From: Panicum virgatum | Lineage: Eukaryota > Streptophyta > Magnoliopsida > Poales > Poaceae | Length of the DNA stretch: 64,000 nucleotides | Assembly (NCBI RefSeq): GCF_016808335.1 | Contig: NC_053137.1 | Coordinates: 9,412,506 to 9,476,505 of the forward strand | Direction of reading: 5' to 3' | In this document: piece after piece, positions 23,381 to 34,859 of the stretch | Layout of the letters: each line of letters starts with the position of its first letter | Position numbering within the stretch: position 1 is the stretch's first letter | Translations under genes and position numbers: made by a program | The notes under the pieces: generated by a model | Told to the model about the DNA's origin: nothing | Database searches by the model: none | The model's input: the letters and a program-made list of their open reading frames with translations, nothing else

Positions 23381-23919
23381 GAAACATTGCACAGAGCCCC
23401 CTGGAAAGATTTGGGGCCTTGCAATGCAGTCCCTAGCCGAACTTGGAGCAGGGGAGGCGCGCCGGCCGAAATCTAGCGGGTTTAGTCGCCGGCGGCGGGG
23501 GAAATAGGGTGGGAGAGCAAGAGGAAGTCGCAAGCTACCTCAGAGAGGTTTCGGCTGGGGCGGAGATGGCCGGAGGCGGCTCGCCGGCGAGGAAGAGGGG
23601 GCGGCGGCGGCAGTTCTTGGCGGCGGCGGCGCTCCGGTGATGGGTTCGGGGTGTGGCTGGGCCTAGGAGCTTCAGGGCGGCGAGAGGAAGCTAACTCCGG
23701 CCGCGGAGGTGGGCGCCGGAGTGGAGGAGGACGGCACCGTAGATCTGCGCGGGCGCCACGTGTGAGGAAGACGGAGGCGGCGCGGGCGGAGGAGGATGGC
23801 GGCGCGGGCGGAGGGGCACGGCAGCCGCGTGGGCGGAGGAGGACGGCGGCACATTTCGGCAGCCTGGCGGCGTCGTCCTTCGTGGTCCGCGAAAAATGAC
23901 TAAGTCGAAAGCCCTCGGG

Positions 23920-23927
23920 TATATATA
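23920..23927 (-). promoter_or_regulatory. TATA box of CACTA gene X
   Basis: The complement reads CCTGCTATATATACCCGAGG. Upstream is the repeat array 23940-24080 and downstream a GC-rich leader with GGCGGCG runs. The layout matches the second gene's promoter at 13524. Confidence 0.65.
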
Positions 23928-23939
23928 GCAGGAGCATTT

Positions 23940-24085
23940 TCAGTGGCGGGTGACATCACCAACCGCCCCTGAAAATGGTTTGTAGGGGCGGGTGGTGATA
24001 TCACCCCCCCTGGGAATGGTTTGTAGGGGCGGGTGACATCACCACCCACCCCTGGAAACTGTTTGTAGGGGCGGTTGGTGCCGTC
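23940..24085. repeat. Internal subterminal-type repeat array, module 2
   Basis: GTGGCGGGTGACATCACC, ACCGCCCCTGAAAATGGTTT and GTAGGGGCGGGTGGTGAT motifs recur at 23943, 23984, 24026 and 24067, in both orientations. The related AAAAATAGCAACTCATATCC segment follows at 24150. Confidence 0.85.
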
Positions 24086-26289
24086 ACCCTCCCCTATTAA
24101 TGTATTTTAATATTTTTAAAAATTCACTAGAAAATGAGTTCTATCCAAAAAAAAATAGCAACTCATATCCAAAAAATTTGAAAATTTAACCCAACCATTT
24201 TTTAGACCAGTAGAACAAGGGACAATCTGAGATCAATATTTTTGAGACCCATAGAACAATGGAAAAATATGAGATCAACAATATATTCCAAGTTTCATAA
24301 ATAGGTCTAATATTCCAAGTTTCATGAATCCGATTACATGCACTCGATTCTAAATAGCTACTGATTCAAGTGGTAACAATTCTCGATTCGCCATCCTTGC
24401 GTGCCCATGGCTTGTCATCTTTTCTTAAGCTTGCTTCTATAATATTCATCTTCTGTGGTATGTCTGTGAAGAGGTTCATTTCGTTGTACTGATTATAATC
24501 TTCCACATCGTTGATACCATCAACTCCTATGATATCTTGTTTTTCAGGAATAACAACATGTTTTGCTTTCTTTGCGGGGTCAGCTAGATACAGTACTTGT
24601 GCGACTTGTGAAGCAAGTAGCCATGAGTCATCTTTGTAACCAACATTATTGAGGTCAACAATCGTGAGTCCATAGGCCTCGACCTCAACACCTCTAGGGT
24701 GTTTGACCCAACGACACCGAAATACCGGTATTTCTATATTGTAACCATAGTTTATTTCCCATATATCGTCTATGACGCCATAGTAAGTGGTACTTTCGCC
24801 TGTTCTCTCATCCAAGGCCTCAATGCGGACACCACTATTCTGGGATACGGTCTTCTTATTCTTTGCGGCAGTATAAATAAATATCCATTAATATCATACC
24901 CTTGCCATGATGTGACCTGGCAAGATGGACCTGCTGCTAATCTTTTAATCGTTTGTTCTTCCAAGGTATCTCCATCTGGTAGATCCATATCCTTCAACCA
25001 TGCAGTCAATCGACGCTTGTGCTCTCTCATGATCCAATCATCTGAGCGGCCATTACATTCGGCACGAATCATGCTCAAGTGCTCATTGACTCAAGGAGTC
25101 ATTATCGTGAGATGCTGCAAGATGCTATAATGTGCTTGTTGCACTCCTTTGAAATCCTTGTCAATAAATGTTTTTCTCCCAATCGTCCCAACCCCTTCCA
25201 ACCTCCCAAAAAAGCAAGGAACAGGCAGACCAATGGATACTTTATCATTTAGGTAACCAAGGCAACACTCGATGACTTCCTCAGTACTGTATCCCTCGAT
25301 CATAGAACCCTTAGGATAAGCACGATTTAGTACGTACCGGTTTAGAATGGACATGAAACGCTCGTACGTCCACATTTCGTGTAGGTAAAGTGGACCCAGT
25401 GCACGTATTTGGTCGACCATGTGAATCATTAAGTGCTCTATTATATCAAAATAACCAGGAGGGAAGCACATCTCGAGTTGTGCCATAGTATCCCCAATAA
25501 ATTCTTGAAGATCATTCAATTCATCTTCGTTGATCACCTTTTGAGAAATCTTATTGAAGAAATAGCACAGCCGAGTGATTACCATCTTCACGTATACTGG
25601 CTTGATCGCTCTAATTGCAATAGGGAGGAACACCGTCAACAATTCATGACAATCATGATAGTTATATCCGCATAGTGAGAGGTCTTTCATCAAGACTAGT
25701 TTCTTTATGTTAGATGAAAAACGACTAGGCACTCTGATCCCCCATGAGCTCTCGCACATTGCCTTCTTCTCATCATGTGTCAAGTTGTAGGAAGCCGAAG
25801 GAAGTTCATATCTTCCATTTCCTTTTTCAATAGGGTGAAGATCCTTTCTTATCTCCATGGCTACCAGGTCTTGACATGACTTTAAGGTATCCTTTGTCTT
25901 TGATGATGTCTCTAAAAGGAGCCCAATAGTGTTACCAAACACATTCTTCTTCAAGTGCATCCCATCGATTGCATGGCGGACCTCAAGATCACCCCAATAC
26001 GGCAAGTACTTGTGGAATATGGATTATTTCTTAAATGGTACGCCTGCGATTGGTGCCTTATCTCTATTTTTCTTCTTCTCATCTTTTGTCACCATCCCAT
26101 AACTGACCTGGATGGCCCTCACCATTTTGAAACACATAGTGCCCATCTCTTTTTACTGGCGCAGAATGTAACTCAGGCTTGCCATCAAAAATGTTGTGGA
26201 ACTTCTTACTTCGGTAACGATGTCCTTCCACCAGGAAACGTCTATACCCAAGGTAAACTAACTTTCTAGAACACTACAAGAAATATGGT

Positions 26290-26515
26290 GATCTATGACA
26301 AAAATTTTATGACATTTTAATGGATCGTCACAATTGCACACAATCTATGACGAATTTGAAGGTATGGACCCTAGGCCCAGAACTTTATGACGTTTTATTG
26401 AATTCGTCATAATTGAGCCCACAAAATATGACGTTTTATTAAATTCGTCATAACTGAGCCCACAAAACATGACGTTTTAATATTAATGTCATAAAAATCG
26501 TCATAGCTATTTTAA
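26290..26515. repeat. TGACG/CGTCA left arm of the nested CACTA
   Basis: Alternating ATGACGTTTTATTAAATTCG and CGTCATAA motifs, eight or more in 220 bp, often as facing pairs about 15 bp apart. The right arm (31590-31860) carries the same motif as GTGACGAAAATT and CGTCATAGA. Confidence 0.9.
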
Positions 26516-26577
26516 CTATATGTTTTGATATTTTCATTTTTAATTCAAGTTTTTTCTTCTCTTATTTGATGCTTACG

Positions 26578-26745
26578 TGGCAGCCTAGTCAGCGCACACG
26601 TGGTCTGCTGAGCGGGGCCCACTTGCGAGCCAGGTCAACAGCCTAGTCAGCGCATCACGTATGCCGAGTGGGGCCCCTTTGCAAGCCAGGTCGGCAGCGT
26701 AGTCAGCGCACCACGTGGACTGTCGAGTGGGACCCACTTGCGCAG
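26578..26745. repeat. Three tandem repeats of about 58 bp
   Basis: Units contain GGCAGCCTAGTCAGCGCA, CACGTGG, GAGTGGGGCCCACTTGC and GAGCCAGGTC. Copies start near 26579, 26639 and 26695, with 80 to 90 percent agreement by eye. Confidence 0.75.
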
Positions 26746-27082
26746 AAAGAACTCTTAATCAAAAACTGTAGCACGAAAGTGATAGATTACAAACCAATGT
26801 ATTGCTACCCTCTGCTCAGAACCTGATAGCCGGCAGGACCTGCGCCTGTGCATGAACGGGCCCACCAGCTGCTAGAGCTGGGCTGCTTCCGGCGCTGCAC
26901 GCCGTGCACGCCGGATGTTGGGCCGAGCCGAGCCGTTGGGCCACAACGTTTAAACCCTGGTCTTCAAAATAAAACAAGCTTACCAGTTACCACTGCACTG
27001 CTCCTTCGTTTGTGATGACTCCGGATATTATTTATTTTATACTAAAGTATCAGCTGTTTTAATTCGGAGAAAAAAAGCACAA

Positions 27083-27765
27083 GGAGAGTAACTGGGATTC
27101 GAACCCAGGTCACGGGGATAAATACGCAGCGCCCAACCACTACGCTGGTAATTCACTTGTCGGGCTGCCCACTTGGTCATCAAGTGTGGTGGTCTACGAA
27201 AACAGAAGGTAGAGCAAGCTCAAAATGGGAAGAGAGCAAACCCATTCAGCCACAGAAAATTGAAAAGAAAAATTGGAGGGGGGAGGATTCATAAAAATGT
27301 GAAAAAATGCGGCAAAGACAGGGTTCGAACCTTCACATCACGTGGCTGAGTAATAAAACAAAAAATGGCTGAAAAATTGAAAAAAAAAACTGCCAAAAAT
27401 TAAACTCAAACAGAGTCCTTCACGGATGGAAACATTGAAGCCTTACCACTGGACTGGTAGCGCACAAGTGGTTGATTAGCGCATTATTTGTTTTAGTACA
27501 CATTAAATAGTCGTTGTATTTCTGGAAAATAAAAACAAAACCTGTGCTCCAAGGGAATCGAACTTGCGACATAGCTGAGGTAAAGATGGGGCATTACCAC
27601 TGCACTACGTTCTCCTTCGGTAATGGAATAATTTTTGCCAACTCTTTTCAGGTTTTATTTTCCCTCCCGTTCATAAACATACACTAAAAAATGAGCACAA
27701 GGCAGGAATCGAACTCACCACCTCACAGCTGAGAGGACGCAAGCAATACCAGTTGAGCTAATATT
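27083..27765 (-). repeat. Cluster of five tRNA-like units
   Basis: Minus strand. Unit 1 (27083-27160) reads CAGCGTAGTGGTTGGGCGCT then GACCTGGGTTCGAATCCCAG, close to A and B boxes at tRNA spacing. Unit 2 (about 27300-27365) has AAGGTTCGAACCCTG. Unit 3 (27410-27475) has CCAGTCCAGTGGTAAGGC with a weak B box. Unit 4 (27545-27615) has GTAGTGCAGTGGTAATGC and AAGTTCGATTCCC. Unit 5 (27695-27765) has TTAGCTCAACTGGTATTGC and GAGTTCGATTCCTG. All have the same orientation and each is followed on the plus-strand side by A-rich sequence. Cloverleafs look imperfect and acceptor stems do not pair convincingly, so these are tRNA-derived remnants rather than genes. Confidence 0.65.
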
Positions 27766-27769
27766 ATGA

Positions 27770-28780
27770 TGGGGTTGATGTGAAGATGCCATCTTATATA
27801 TACAAAATGACATCTCGTGACCACGTGGCGGCACCCAGTTGGTTGACTGCTTCGCCACGGATCAAAGCCCCGAGCAGGCGTGATGACTCTAGCGCGTTGA
27901 GCCACGTGGCGCGCAAAGCTTGCTGCCCGCACCTTTTTTCTTTTTAATCTGTAATTATAATTTGTAATTGGTACTTCTTGATCATACAAACTTCAAATTT
28001 GGAGATTTTTTTTCTGAATTTTTATAAAATCACGATCTTTCATGTAATATCATATGTTTTCATACTAGTTCCTAGTTTCTTCCCGTTTTCAAAATGCCTT
28101 ATTTTCTTGCACCAAAAGAGAATTGATAAACCAAAGTTTTCTATAACAATTGGTTATCTAACTTCATATTCTCTAATGGTATGATAAGCATAAGGTTCTA
28201 TCCAAGTTTGAGTTCCATATGAGTTCGAAAATGTAATGTTGTACTTAACTCTAGAAGTTTGACTTGAGAGTTACTAGAAACTATGTGAGGCATGTGTCTA
28301 TTGTGAACAATATATGCTCCAACTATACCAGAATACTTTAAATTTAATTTAGGGTAGTTTATTAACCAAAATTATGTTACCACTTTAATTTTTAGAATTT
28401 TTTATCAAATTTGAAGATACTATTGTAATTATATATGGTAATTTGAAGATAGAGTTTGAATAGTCTATAGAAGACAATGTAATTTTTTTTGTCGTATCTT
28501 CAAGACATGGCGTGCAGTGGAACATAAGAGGCTACAAAATATTTTCTTGAAAGTTTTTTGAAACTGTTTGGAGGTACATATATTTCTACTTGGGATTATT
28601 TTCCAAGATGTAGAAATTCAATTAAATGATATAAAATACAAAATCTACTAATAAATTCTTCAAACTCCTACCAGGTACATATATGTTGTCCAATACATGA
28701 GTAAAATTTATTCACATATTTAAGATAGTTTATTTGACAATTTACTTCACAAACATGGCTTAATTTGTTAATTAGAAAAG
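27770..28780. other. Non-coding interior of the nested CACTA
   Basis: AT-rich after 27940, with no coding capacity or recognised repeat. Confidence 0.4.
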
Positions 28781-28783
28781 AAG

Positions 28784-31350
28784 ATGCTTCGGGAGTGGTA
28801 TATGGTGTGTGGGCCGAATTCATTGGAGGGAACCTGCGCAAAGGCCTCTCGGCGGCAATCTAAAAAATTTACAGAGCATATTGACGCTCCTATCCATCTC
28901 CTCCAAAAAATTTACCAGATTCTATACTGCATCCACCAAATTTTAAAGGGTACCTTGGTAAATATACTGCTCCCATCCCGCGCAAAGGCCTCAGATATCC
29001 TAAAAACCCTAGATCAGCCGCCGCACTCTCCCATCTCCTCTAACCTCTCCACAGCCGCCGCGCCTCCATCCCCTCCACAGCCGCCGCGCCCCCATCTCCC
29101 CCACCGCTGCCGCTACCACATCTCCGCCACCGCTGGTGGCCTTTGCGCACCCATCTCCTCCTCCGAATGGGGCGGCCGGCGCGACCCATCTTCTCCGCCT
29201 CAGCTGGCTGACGCGCAGCCTTCTCCTCCAGTTGGGGCGGCCGCCGCGCCCCATCTCCTCCGCCTCTGCCGGTCGACGCGCCATCTTCTCCTGCACCTTC
29301 GACGGCGGCGCGCCCCATCTCCTGCACCTCCGACGGCCGGCGCGCCACATCTCCTTCTCCATATCCGGCGCGCCCCATCTCCTCAACCTTCGACAGCTGG
29401 CACGACCCATCTCCTCCGCCGTGCCCTCGGACGCGCCGTGGGGCTCCATGGCTTGCCTGCCCGCCACTGCTTATGCACCCCCATGGGCCCTCACGCGAGC
29501 ACCGCGTTGACCATGTAAGAACCCGATCTGTTCTTAGAGCCAGGGTTAGGGTTCACCACAGTTTGGGGATTTTCCTTTTGCACTGAGTATTTCGGCTCCT
29601 CGCTCCCAAAGCCTGGCGACGGTACCTCACAACTAACCATGAAAGTATCTTTGATATTTTTTATCCTTGTATGTCAACTCTAAGTGTCTATTGCTTGAAA
29701 GCATGGATATATAGAATCTAATTTCTAAGCAGCGGTCCTGCATGTCAACTCGCTGTGGTAACTAGTACATTTCCCCCCTGTTTGCTTTGACATTCATGCT
29801 CCATGGTTGAATTATTCTGGTTCTGGTACCTTTTAGTACTAGCTGTGTGGATGTGATGAGATAAAATTTGAAATCTGAGCATGTGTTTTCATCTTTTTGC
29901 GAGGCCAATGCTGCTCGTCTCCAAACCAGGGTGTCATGTGCCGACAAAGAGAGGTACTAGTTCTGCACTTTGACTGATTCACTGCTACCTTTCTGATTAT
30001 TTTCTATGCTTCTGATTATTTCAGGGGTTGTTTTGGTGTTTTGCAGATGTGCAGCAACGGCTCAAGCTCTGATTTTAGGTGAGAACCATTGTAGCATTAA
30101 CTTGTCAGCTATCTTTGTTGATTAAGTAACATAGCTTTTATGGAACAATATGCAAAAGATAATCCAGTAGCATTACTTCAGCCTTCATGATTGTGCAAGA
30201 TATTTCAGTATTGATCTTGCTTGTGTTACAGGAAGTGTGATATGGTTGGGGGTATAATATCTGCTGTTTGATTTCAGTGGGTGGTGAATATAAATCAAAG
30301 GGAAACTTGAAATTAGCGTTGTTCTGGTTTTCTGCTATCATTTTCTATTTTTGCCAAGCTGCTAAGGTACCTTACCTCCTGGAATTTGTTTCTGTTAGTG
30401 CAAGTTTAACTACTCTGATGATCTTGTAGATCACCATTGTGCCATATTCGGCTGGGGATAACCAACTTAAATGTAAATTACCGCTGTTCATGTCAACTTA
30501 AATGAACTATATATATGTATCATGGAAGCCTTAATGACCATTGAAACTTAAAGATGCCATTTCTTTTACATTGGTTTCTTGTATGGGTAGTACACGTTGA
30601 TGACAAATTCTTCAGTTTCTGCTATATTATGTTCTGCTGCTGCATGCTTTGTCTATTTTGATTAGTACTCCATATTATAATAGCACTTGGGAACAATCGA
30701 TCAAGTACAGATGCATATCAAATCCCTGTAATTAGATCTTGTCAGATTTAGGAGTAAGAATGATCAGGTCTCTAGTTTGGTAGTGTGCATCTGGTATGCT
30801 TCGATTCTTCTTGCCTTTCATTATTATTATATGCATGTTAGCATGTGTGCTTCAAATAAAAATGTTTGTCTTCAATTTACTTTGAAGAGACATGTATGTC
30901 TGTAACTACCATCTTTCTTTTCAGCAGCCAATCATTTTTATTCCTTACAATTTTCTAAAGTTAACTATGCATTGACATTAATTTCTGCAGGTGATTTAAA
31001 AGGTTAAAGAACTGGCAGTTAGAATAGAAGAGAAGCCTCACAGAGAAGAAATCATTGCTAGCCAAATGTGCTGCCACAACACTCATCAAAACTGATGTGG
31101 CGATGAAAAAGAATTCTTTGCTTCCTTAATTGCTGCTGCTGGTTCATACTCCTGATGAAACCTATCTTTTGTTGTCTCTGCTCTATTTTGTTTGTCTTTT
31201 TTCCTGTAATGTTAGGCTGCTAGTTTTGATACATAGAAAAAAACTTTATGTGATCCATTATTCTGATGTCATGATGTTGGGGTGCAAACATTATTGATAT
31301 GACATTATAATTTTGGATGTAATTGCTTATTGTGACTTCTGTGCTGGAAC
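28784..31350 (+). other. Possible spliced transcript carried by the nested CACTA
   Basis: A plant leader-like stretch (AAAACCCTAGATCAGCCGCC at about 29000) is followed by about 450 bp of GCGCCCCATCTCCTCC-type repeats that stay open in several frames. An ATG at 29448 opens MACLPATAYAPPWALTRAPR and soon stops. A clean 32-base internal exon at 30047-30078 is bounded by TTTTGCAG and GTGAGAAC, and another acceptor (TTTCTGCAGG) is at about 30990. The last segment reads AGGTTAAAGAACTGG and is AT-rich toward 31350. No protein domain is recognisable. It may be a captured gene fragment, the element's own degenerate gene, or a non-coding transcript. Confidence 0.4.
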
Positions 31351-31895
31351 TTTTGTTTTGTTAAATGGGCTGTGTATAAAGCCGATTCTGGTTAGCTAAT
31401 AATAATTGTTGGGCTGAAATCAGGCCCACTTTGAATTGGGCCCATTCAATTCATGGGCTGTGTTGCTGATGTCAGCAGCCACGTCACCTGCCACGTCACT
31501 TGCCATGTCAGCCTCACTTTCTATGTCAGCAGCCACATCATCACCATGTCAGCAGCCACATCATCCTCCATGTCATCAATGTGTGACATGGCAATAGAAT
31601 CTGTGACGAAAATTATACTGTTCGTGACGTTAATTTTCGTCATAGAAAATGGGCTTGGGTTGGGCTTCAGGGGGCCTGGAGACCTTCCATGACGGTTTTA
31701 AAACGTCATGGATCAAGCAATCTATGACGAAAATTTAAGGAACGTCATAAGGTGTGATTTGTGACGCTCAATACATGACGTTATTTGAGATCGTCATAGA
31801 TACTGTTTTATGATAGTTTTTCAGTGATCTGTGACGAAATTCAATCGTCATGGATCACCAAATTTTTTGTAGTGGAACCTTCCAAAAAATATGAT

Positions 31896-33302
31896 TGTCG
31901 GTGTCCTGACCCGACGGTCTGGACCCCAACTAGTAATGCTGCGTGTTTTCTCGTCCCAGATGTTGATGCAAGAGGCAACACAGTAACGCACGGGTTTATC
32001 CTGGTTCTGGCCGCGGGGCCGTACGTCCAGCAAGGGGGTGTGCGAGGGCACTGTATTATCTTGCACCGGAGGTGCCTGTAGTAGGGGGATACAGGCGAGG
32101 CAAGAGAGGGAGGGAAGCTCCCAGGTCTCTGCTAGAGGAGAAGTTGATTGAGGCGAGTGCCAATATCGGGTGCTCAGTGTTGCTGAGTGTTCTGTTCTAT
32201 CGAGTGGTCTGATCGCGCGACATTGCCGACGTCCCCCTTAAAGGAAGCCCGCCTCCTCCTTTTATAGTCACAAGGAGGGACGGTGTACATGCGCAGGGGA
32301 TTGTGGAAGTCATCATTTTTCCCCGAATCGCGGGGGTGCAGTGGTCGAACACTGTAGGAAATACACTGTGGGGAGTGGCGTCGGGCGTGGCAGTTATCCT
32401 GGGTATCGTCCTTGATCTTGCGGAGATCGTGCCGGCGTCCTGCAATCCCCAGCAGGCGGCGTGGTCGTCGTTGTAGGGTGTACCGTCTTCCAGATGTGGC
32501 GTGGTGGCATTCCGTGGGCCCTGCAGGCCAGGGTCTTGCATATATACGTGCGCCAGCAGTAGCGGGGCGCGCGGTGATCCCGGACCCCTCTGGGCGGAGT
32601 GATAGCGCGTGCACAAAGGAGGTCCAGGGGTCACGTGGACGTCCCGGACCCCTCGAGGGGGGGGGAGGTCCGGGCCTCCGGCTGCTAGTGCTGAGCGTCC
32701 CTCCTTGAGGGGCACGTGGCGACACCGGACCCCTTCCCGAACTGGTGGCGGGTCCGGTGCCATAGGTGTGGTGAGGTGGAGTCCAGACAGCCGGAGTTGG
32801 CAGAATAGTAATGGGAGCTGTGCCGAGCATGTCTCATCCCGCGTCGCTGGTTCCCACAGTGCTGCCACAGCGCCCGGGATGGCGGAGCAGTGACCGGAGT
32901 TGGCCGACGGGATTCTGGTCACAGCCACTGTGGGGAATGGCGGCCTGACGCCGTCTGTCCTGGGCACTGTGGAGGAGTGGTTGGCATTTAATGCCTCCGT
33001 ACGACGGGCGGGTGAGCGAGAGGGTCGTTTGTCTTTTACGTCGAGGGGTTGCCTCGAGCGAGGCGGAGACGCAGGGCGCGGTCGAGGGTCTCGATGGGAG
33101 CCCTCGAGCGAGACGGAGATCACCCCGCGAATCCGAGGGGGCTGCGAATGGGCCGCATGCTAGGCTTCTTTGAGTCATTTCCTTTCTTTCAGATTAGAAA
33201 GAGGTTGTAGGCCTTCGTGGGCCTAGTTGCCTCGTATGTGTTTGCGTTTTTAGGGTGATTTTAGTACCCCGATTAGGGTGTCCCTAATCGTGGTCCCCGA
33301 CA
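31896..33302 (-). mobile_element. Solo LTR of a Gypsy-type element
   Basis: The complement begins TGTCGGGGACCACGATTAGG, a common start of grass Gypsy LTRs, and the element ends in CCGACA (TG...CA rule). ATGAT flanks both sides (31891-31895 and 33303-33307). A minus-strand CTATAAAAGGAGGAGG TATA region is at about 32250-32265. It is 1,407 bp with no internal region, consistent with LTR-LTR recombination. The long open frames inside (for example 32197-33123) are GC-driven artefacts. Confidence 0.92.
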
Positions 33303-34859
33303 ATGATACAGTCTCATCCACGCAGACCGTGCAGCCCGTCCTACCTTTGACCTGTCCCGAAAGGACAAATAGAGCCTGGTAATTAGGGGCGGTGGTGAAG
33401 ATAATAGCTCTGAGATTAAAGGTCTGCCGTGTAAAACCGTCAAACATATCGATACCCTCCTTCCATAGTGTTTCCATCTCTTGCATCAAAGGTTCAAGGA
33501 AAACATCAATATCGATGCCAGGATGCTTGCGTCCTTGTATAAGGATGGACAATAGAAGATATTTTCTCTTCTGGCACAACCATGTAGGCAGGTTGTACAT
33601 CGTCAAGATCACCGGCCATGTGCTGTGCGTACTAGTCCTTTCACCAAATGGATTCATTCCGTCCGTACTCAACACAAATCTAACGTTCCTCGGGTCCTTT
33701 CCAAATTCCAGATAATACTGCTCATCGAACTTCTTCCACTAGCAAGCATCGGCTGGATGTCGAAGCTTTCCGTCGCCCTTCTTGCGCTTATCTGAATCTC
33801 ACCCGCACATCAATTCAGCATCCTTTGGGTTCGAGAAGAAGCGTCTTAGACGGTCGGCAACCGGGAGGTACCACATAACCATCGCAGGAATTCATCTCTG
33901 CTTCTCGGATATGCCTAAAGTAGTGTCTGGTGGCTCCACTGAGGCACCCTGCCTCTTCCTTTTGTTCCTGTCTGTTGGACCTTGGTTATCGCCACCACAA
34001 TAACTAGCATTGTTTTTGTATCTATTTGTAGAACATGCAGGGCATCTGTCCAAGTCTTTGAAAGTATCCCCACGATACAAAATACAATGATTTGGGCATA
34101 CATGAATTCTTTTCACACCCATTGTGAACGGGCTGACAAGCTTCTTTGCTCGATATGTGTTTGCATTCAATTTATTTGGCTTTGGAAGCAACCAGGCCAA
34201 CATAGCCAGGAGATCATTGAAGCTACTATCTGACCAGCTGTGCTTAGGCTTTAGGGTAAATAGCTCAAGTACAAAACGAAGAATGGTCCAGTGTTTCGGA
34301 CATCCTTTAGATCGCTCGTATATATTTTCCTCTGCTGATTTCTTCACCGTCTCGAAGTTTTCTATCCCCTTTGCACTATCGACCAACAGCTCTACTTTGA
34401 TGTGCCGCAACAACTGGTTCAGGAAATCACCATCGTCAAGTTCATCGCTATCATCATCACTGCCAATATCGTTGGCCCCCCTCCAAACCATTACTATAGC
34501 CACCACTAACAACTTCATCATCACTGCATGCATCATCATATTCATCAAACAATATATTAAATTGGGGGTCTTGCAATATTTCTTCGAATTGATTCTCTCT
34601 CGGAGGTGGTGCTTCTTCACCATGTTTATTCTAGATCATGTAGTTGTCTACGAAACCACTAATCAAGACATGCGATCTAATTATAGTTGTATCGCTAAAT
34701 ACTCTCATATTTTTGCAGGGTTTGTACGGACAATGTATCAGATGTGTCTTCTCAATTCTTGCATGGTTTTCCGCAGCTTAAATAAATTTATTAAGTTGTT
34801 CACGGAAATATGCATCCGTCATTCGTGCTTTGTACATCCATGTCCTATCCATCTCTAAA

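Larger units (their letters stand above)
15293..23640 (-). pseudogene. CACTA gene X, unrecognised, interrupted by a Copia element
   Basis: A third minus-strand gene between the TNPD and Transposase_24/Ulp1 genes. A GC-rich leader (23380-23900) follows a TATA box at 23920. Coding pieces include DQPMADFYREYLTLIDELEL (22700-22830), continuing across the Copia insertion into RNALRDVVLQNTGVELPLEC and LPDWLLAAIPLTRG (16440-16535). Then come ANRVFANICQLVDVERDTSD and ANTFAELESIPSGVYVGIR (16100-16260), KVVPTCSCGQFGFNHIICNR in a neighbouring frame, an acidic exon (15531-15749), and a last exon ending CARCHEHVSSGLPMEY to a stop near 15294. The reading frame stays open through the Copia target site once one GGGGT is removed, which supports real coding. 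One stop is seen at 22705-22707, plus frame changes. I do not recognise the family, and the CSC...C pattern is only weakly SWIM-like. Exon limits are inferred. Confidence 0.55.
26272..31874. mobile_element. Second CACTA element (5.6 kb) nested in the TNPD gene
   Basis: The left end is CACTACAAGAAATATGGTGATC. The complement of the right end is CACTACAAAAAATTTGGTGATC. GAA flanks both (26269-26271 and 31875-31877). Arms carry TGACG/CGTCA subterminal motifs, different from the host CACTA, so it is another family. No transposase is encoded, so it is non-autonomous. It holds a 60-bp tandem repeat, a group of tRNA-like units and a possible spliced transcript. Confidence 0.92.
24366..34852 (-). pseudogene. 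TNPD-type CACTA transposase, split by two insertions
   Basis: The main transposase of the 28-kb element. The start ATG at 34850-34852 opens the Transpos_assoc-like N terminus (MDRTWMYKARMTDAYF). A Cys-rich stretch follows (VKRIHVCPNHCILYRGDTF, RCPACSTNRYK, 33990-34100). The Transposase_21 (tnp2) region is at 33303-33675 (GMNPFGERTSTHSTWPVILT, YNLPTWLCQKRKY) and continues beyond both insertions at 25900-26270 (RRFLVEGHRYRS, AIDGMHLKKNVFGNTIGLLL). A DUF4218 region (25091-25800, SLCGYNYHDCHELLTVFLPI, MWTYERFMSILNRYV) and a DUF4216 region (24366-24815, YYGVIDDIWEINYG, VFRCRWVKHP) complete it. The solo LTR (31896-33302) and second CACTA (26272-31874) interrupt the tnp2 region. Frame changes also occur near 24840 and in the N-terminal part (34624-34800). 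Cleavage and strand transfer at CACTA ends is the family role. Confidence 0.9.

Noticed and set aside
27083..27160. Functional tRNA gene
   Set aside because: A and B box motifs are good but the acceptor stem does not pair and no clear anticodon arm can be drawn by eye; treated as tRNA-derived.
29009..29518. Large overlapping frames on both strands
   Set aside because: They come from GCGCCCCATCTCCTCC-type repeats and encode low-complexity peptides.
32197..33123. 308-codon open frame
   Set aside because: It lies entirely within a solo LTR bounded by TG...CA and ATGAT repeats; GC-rich sequence keeps several frames open.
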